Source: Amphiura filiformis
Lineage: Eukaryota; Echinodermata; Ophiuroidea; Amphilepidida; Amphiuridae
Reading direction: 5' to 3'
Assembly: GCF_039555335.1 (NCBI RefSeq)
Contig: NC_092628.1
Coordinates: 75,642,713 to 75,706,712, forward strand
Length of the DNA stretch: 64,000 bases
Numbering within the stretch: the stretch's first letter is position 1; each line of letters opens with the position of its first letter. Positions 63,701-64,000 of this stretch are shown one piece after another. A program made the position numbers and the translations under genes. The notes beneath the pieces were generated by a model. It worked only from the letters and a program-made list of their open reading frames with translations, was not told the DNA's origin and did not search any database.

Positions 63701-64000
63701 ATCAGATTTCAGAACTTAACGTAATATCTAGAAGTTTGAAAAATCTGCAAATACTCTCGCTTTCTGATAATTTTGTGATTTCATTGCCTGACGGGATATT
63801 TCTATATTTGGTGAAATTGCAAGCCCTATACCTTGATAGAAATAAACTATTTAATCTGAACGCGAAAGTTTTTCTCGGAATGAAAAGTCTCAGGCGACTT
63901 TCACTTGAAAACAATGCCTTGAGTTCAATACCTGATGGTATATTTCAAGATTCATTTGTTTCTTTGTATGAAATTTACTTGAAGGGAAATCGGTTGACTT
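60778..64000 (+). CDS. large extracellular leucine-rich-repeat protein, 3' incomplete
   Basis: ATG 60778 is the first Met after an in-frame TAA at 60760, and the frame stays open for 1074 codons to the window edge. Residues 10-25 (FRFILKLSVIIMTLSF) look like a signal sequence. Residues 56-150 hold a CUB-like domain (Cys56, 75, 114, 128). Residues 161-223 are Cys-rich (Cys161, 181, 193, 201, 209, 223) in the place of an LRR N-cap. From about 240 there are about 34 LRRs of 24 residues, mostly in the pattern LxxLxLxxNxIxxLxxxxFxxLxx. The repeats alternate between two types, ISELxxxxFQGLxNL and LSTVPDxIFQDLTNL. It is probably a secreted or cell-surface receptor ectodomain. The missing end will decide between a GPCR of the LRR class, a Toll-like receptor or a secreted protein. 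No TIR or 7TM is visible in the window. Confidence 0.88.
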   Translation, partial: MTGISKRNYFRFILKLSVIIMTLSFNNNPVMNGMIVAAQLLVEPLWDVPLNEAYPCFVDNKTEGVFFQGSANYACILQVTASQGTVAELQIHGYYDPTQPTRLYIERDGDLKNCQNKYVVFNVQSETCSSTLLESNFLVNLQGNTSLYIKEARANDNVLGCPEDESVQKDHHGNTVSRNQCHNVKGYNNKVMCDPRYTYKCILKFPPNCASYLSTREVVYEDCAYGQNSTDTLTYPLYTTHVDLSENEIVQMSDNFFQDLQYLEVLILNTNRLILQNPKTFWTLSHLVQLEFQRNEISELKVELFQGLYNLKILRLNKNSLSKVPDKIFQDLANLEFLDLSENRISELEVVCFQGLYNLEQLFLQLNWLSTVPSEIFQDSTNLKTISLFRNRISKLEVDCFQGLYNLEILSLEENLLSTVPDEIFQDLTNLKTLYLFENRISELGIFCFQGLYNLKKLALNHNLLTTVHREIFQDLTNLETLNLRENPISELDKLLFQGLNKLTTLYMNSANFFNSLPAGIFKDLLTLKTLKIGDSKISYLEVGIFKGITNLRSLDLYKNFLNTLPDEIFKDLKHLETLYLHQNEINELHAKMLIGLSSLKVFLFSHNNPVKAVQNNALSIRIGLFQTNLTNLNRIWLGNNQISELDILMFKGLNDLNDLRLNDNLLSSLPDKLFQDLNKLGSLWLQNNLLSALHAGIFQDLNNLKFLYLFGNVLRPLPSGIFQNVTNLVYLFLYEIQISDMNVGMFQRLNNLIQLDLSLNLLSTLPDGIFQDLINLEKLFLHKNQISHLDGEMFKGLNNLINLNLGQNKIRTLSGEIFQYLIHLEQLNFDLNQISDLDEGMFKSLKNLKILKLSDNLLRTLPDGTFKGLMNLEELVLNRNNISDLNIGMFEGLNNLWNLELSDTLLHFSVEIFQNVNNLQQLKLDGNRISEIELPSMSLKNLHKLWLNNNSLNSVPDGIFQDFIYLEELYLNGNQISELNVISRSLKNLQILSLSDNFVISLPDGIFLYLVKLQALYLDRNKLFNLNAKVFLGMKSLRRLSLENNALSSIPDGIFQDSFVSLYEIYLKGNRLT

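Noticed and set aside
62196-63914. Minus-strand open frames inside the LRR gene
   Set aside because: They are antisense shadows of the periodic LRR coding sequence; the plus-strand frame is continuous and has domain structure.

Overview
The window is AT-rich nuclear DNA from an animal: long genes with GT-AG introns, many microsatellites, and a dense load of foldback elements, MITEs and LINE remnants. The gene families (FAM124, the BAAT/acyl-CoA thioesterase family, long LRR proteins with a CUB-like head) and the repeat style suggest a marine invertebrate deuterostome such as an echinoderm. That placement is inference; no marker in the window fixes the species.

Three protein-coding genes can be supported. 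(1) Minus strand, 18313 to 14318: a complete eight-coding-exon gene of the bile-acid-CoA:amino-acid N-acyltransferase / acyl-CoA thioesterase family. It encodes 454 residues with a Cys-Asp-His triad and a C-terminal SKL peroxisomal signal; a TATA box and a 5' untranslated exon can be proposed upstream. A broken copy of its exon 2 lies at 5789-5992 and 10321-10385, split by a 4.3-kb stretch full of tandem repeats. (2) Plus strand, 30939 to 44772: a FAM124 gene. One long Ser/Arg-rich first exon and one FAM124-domain exon join in phase across an 11-kb intron to give 931 residues; a possible alternative short first exon sits at 43040-43178. (3) Plus strand, 60778 to the window end: the 5' part of a very large leucine-rich-repeat protein. 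It is open for 1074 codons with no stop, so the gene continues beyond the window.

The remainder is intergenic or intronic and dominated by mobile elements. These are a Tc1/mariner-type element with 27-bp inverted repeats and TA flanks (27214-28343), two LINE fragments on the minus strand (52.4-53.6 kb and 55.9-57.9 kb), a short RT fragment (22.6 kb), three copies of one MITE family, hAT-like and TTAA-flanked foldbacks, several long near-perfect palindromes, a minisatellite of about 11 units (8.55-9.94 kb), a 200-bp triplication (7.2-7.9 kb), and a 166-bp unit present once at 20.1 kb and four times at 50.6 kb. One tRNA-like gene (GAC anticodon) is at 52200-52270. The three genes show no sign of working together; they are independent neighbours.
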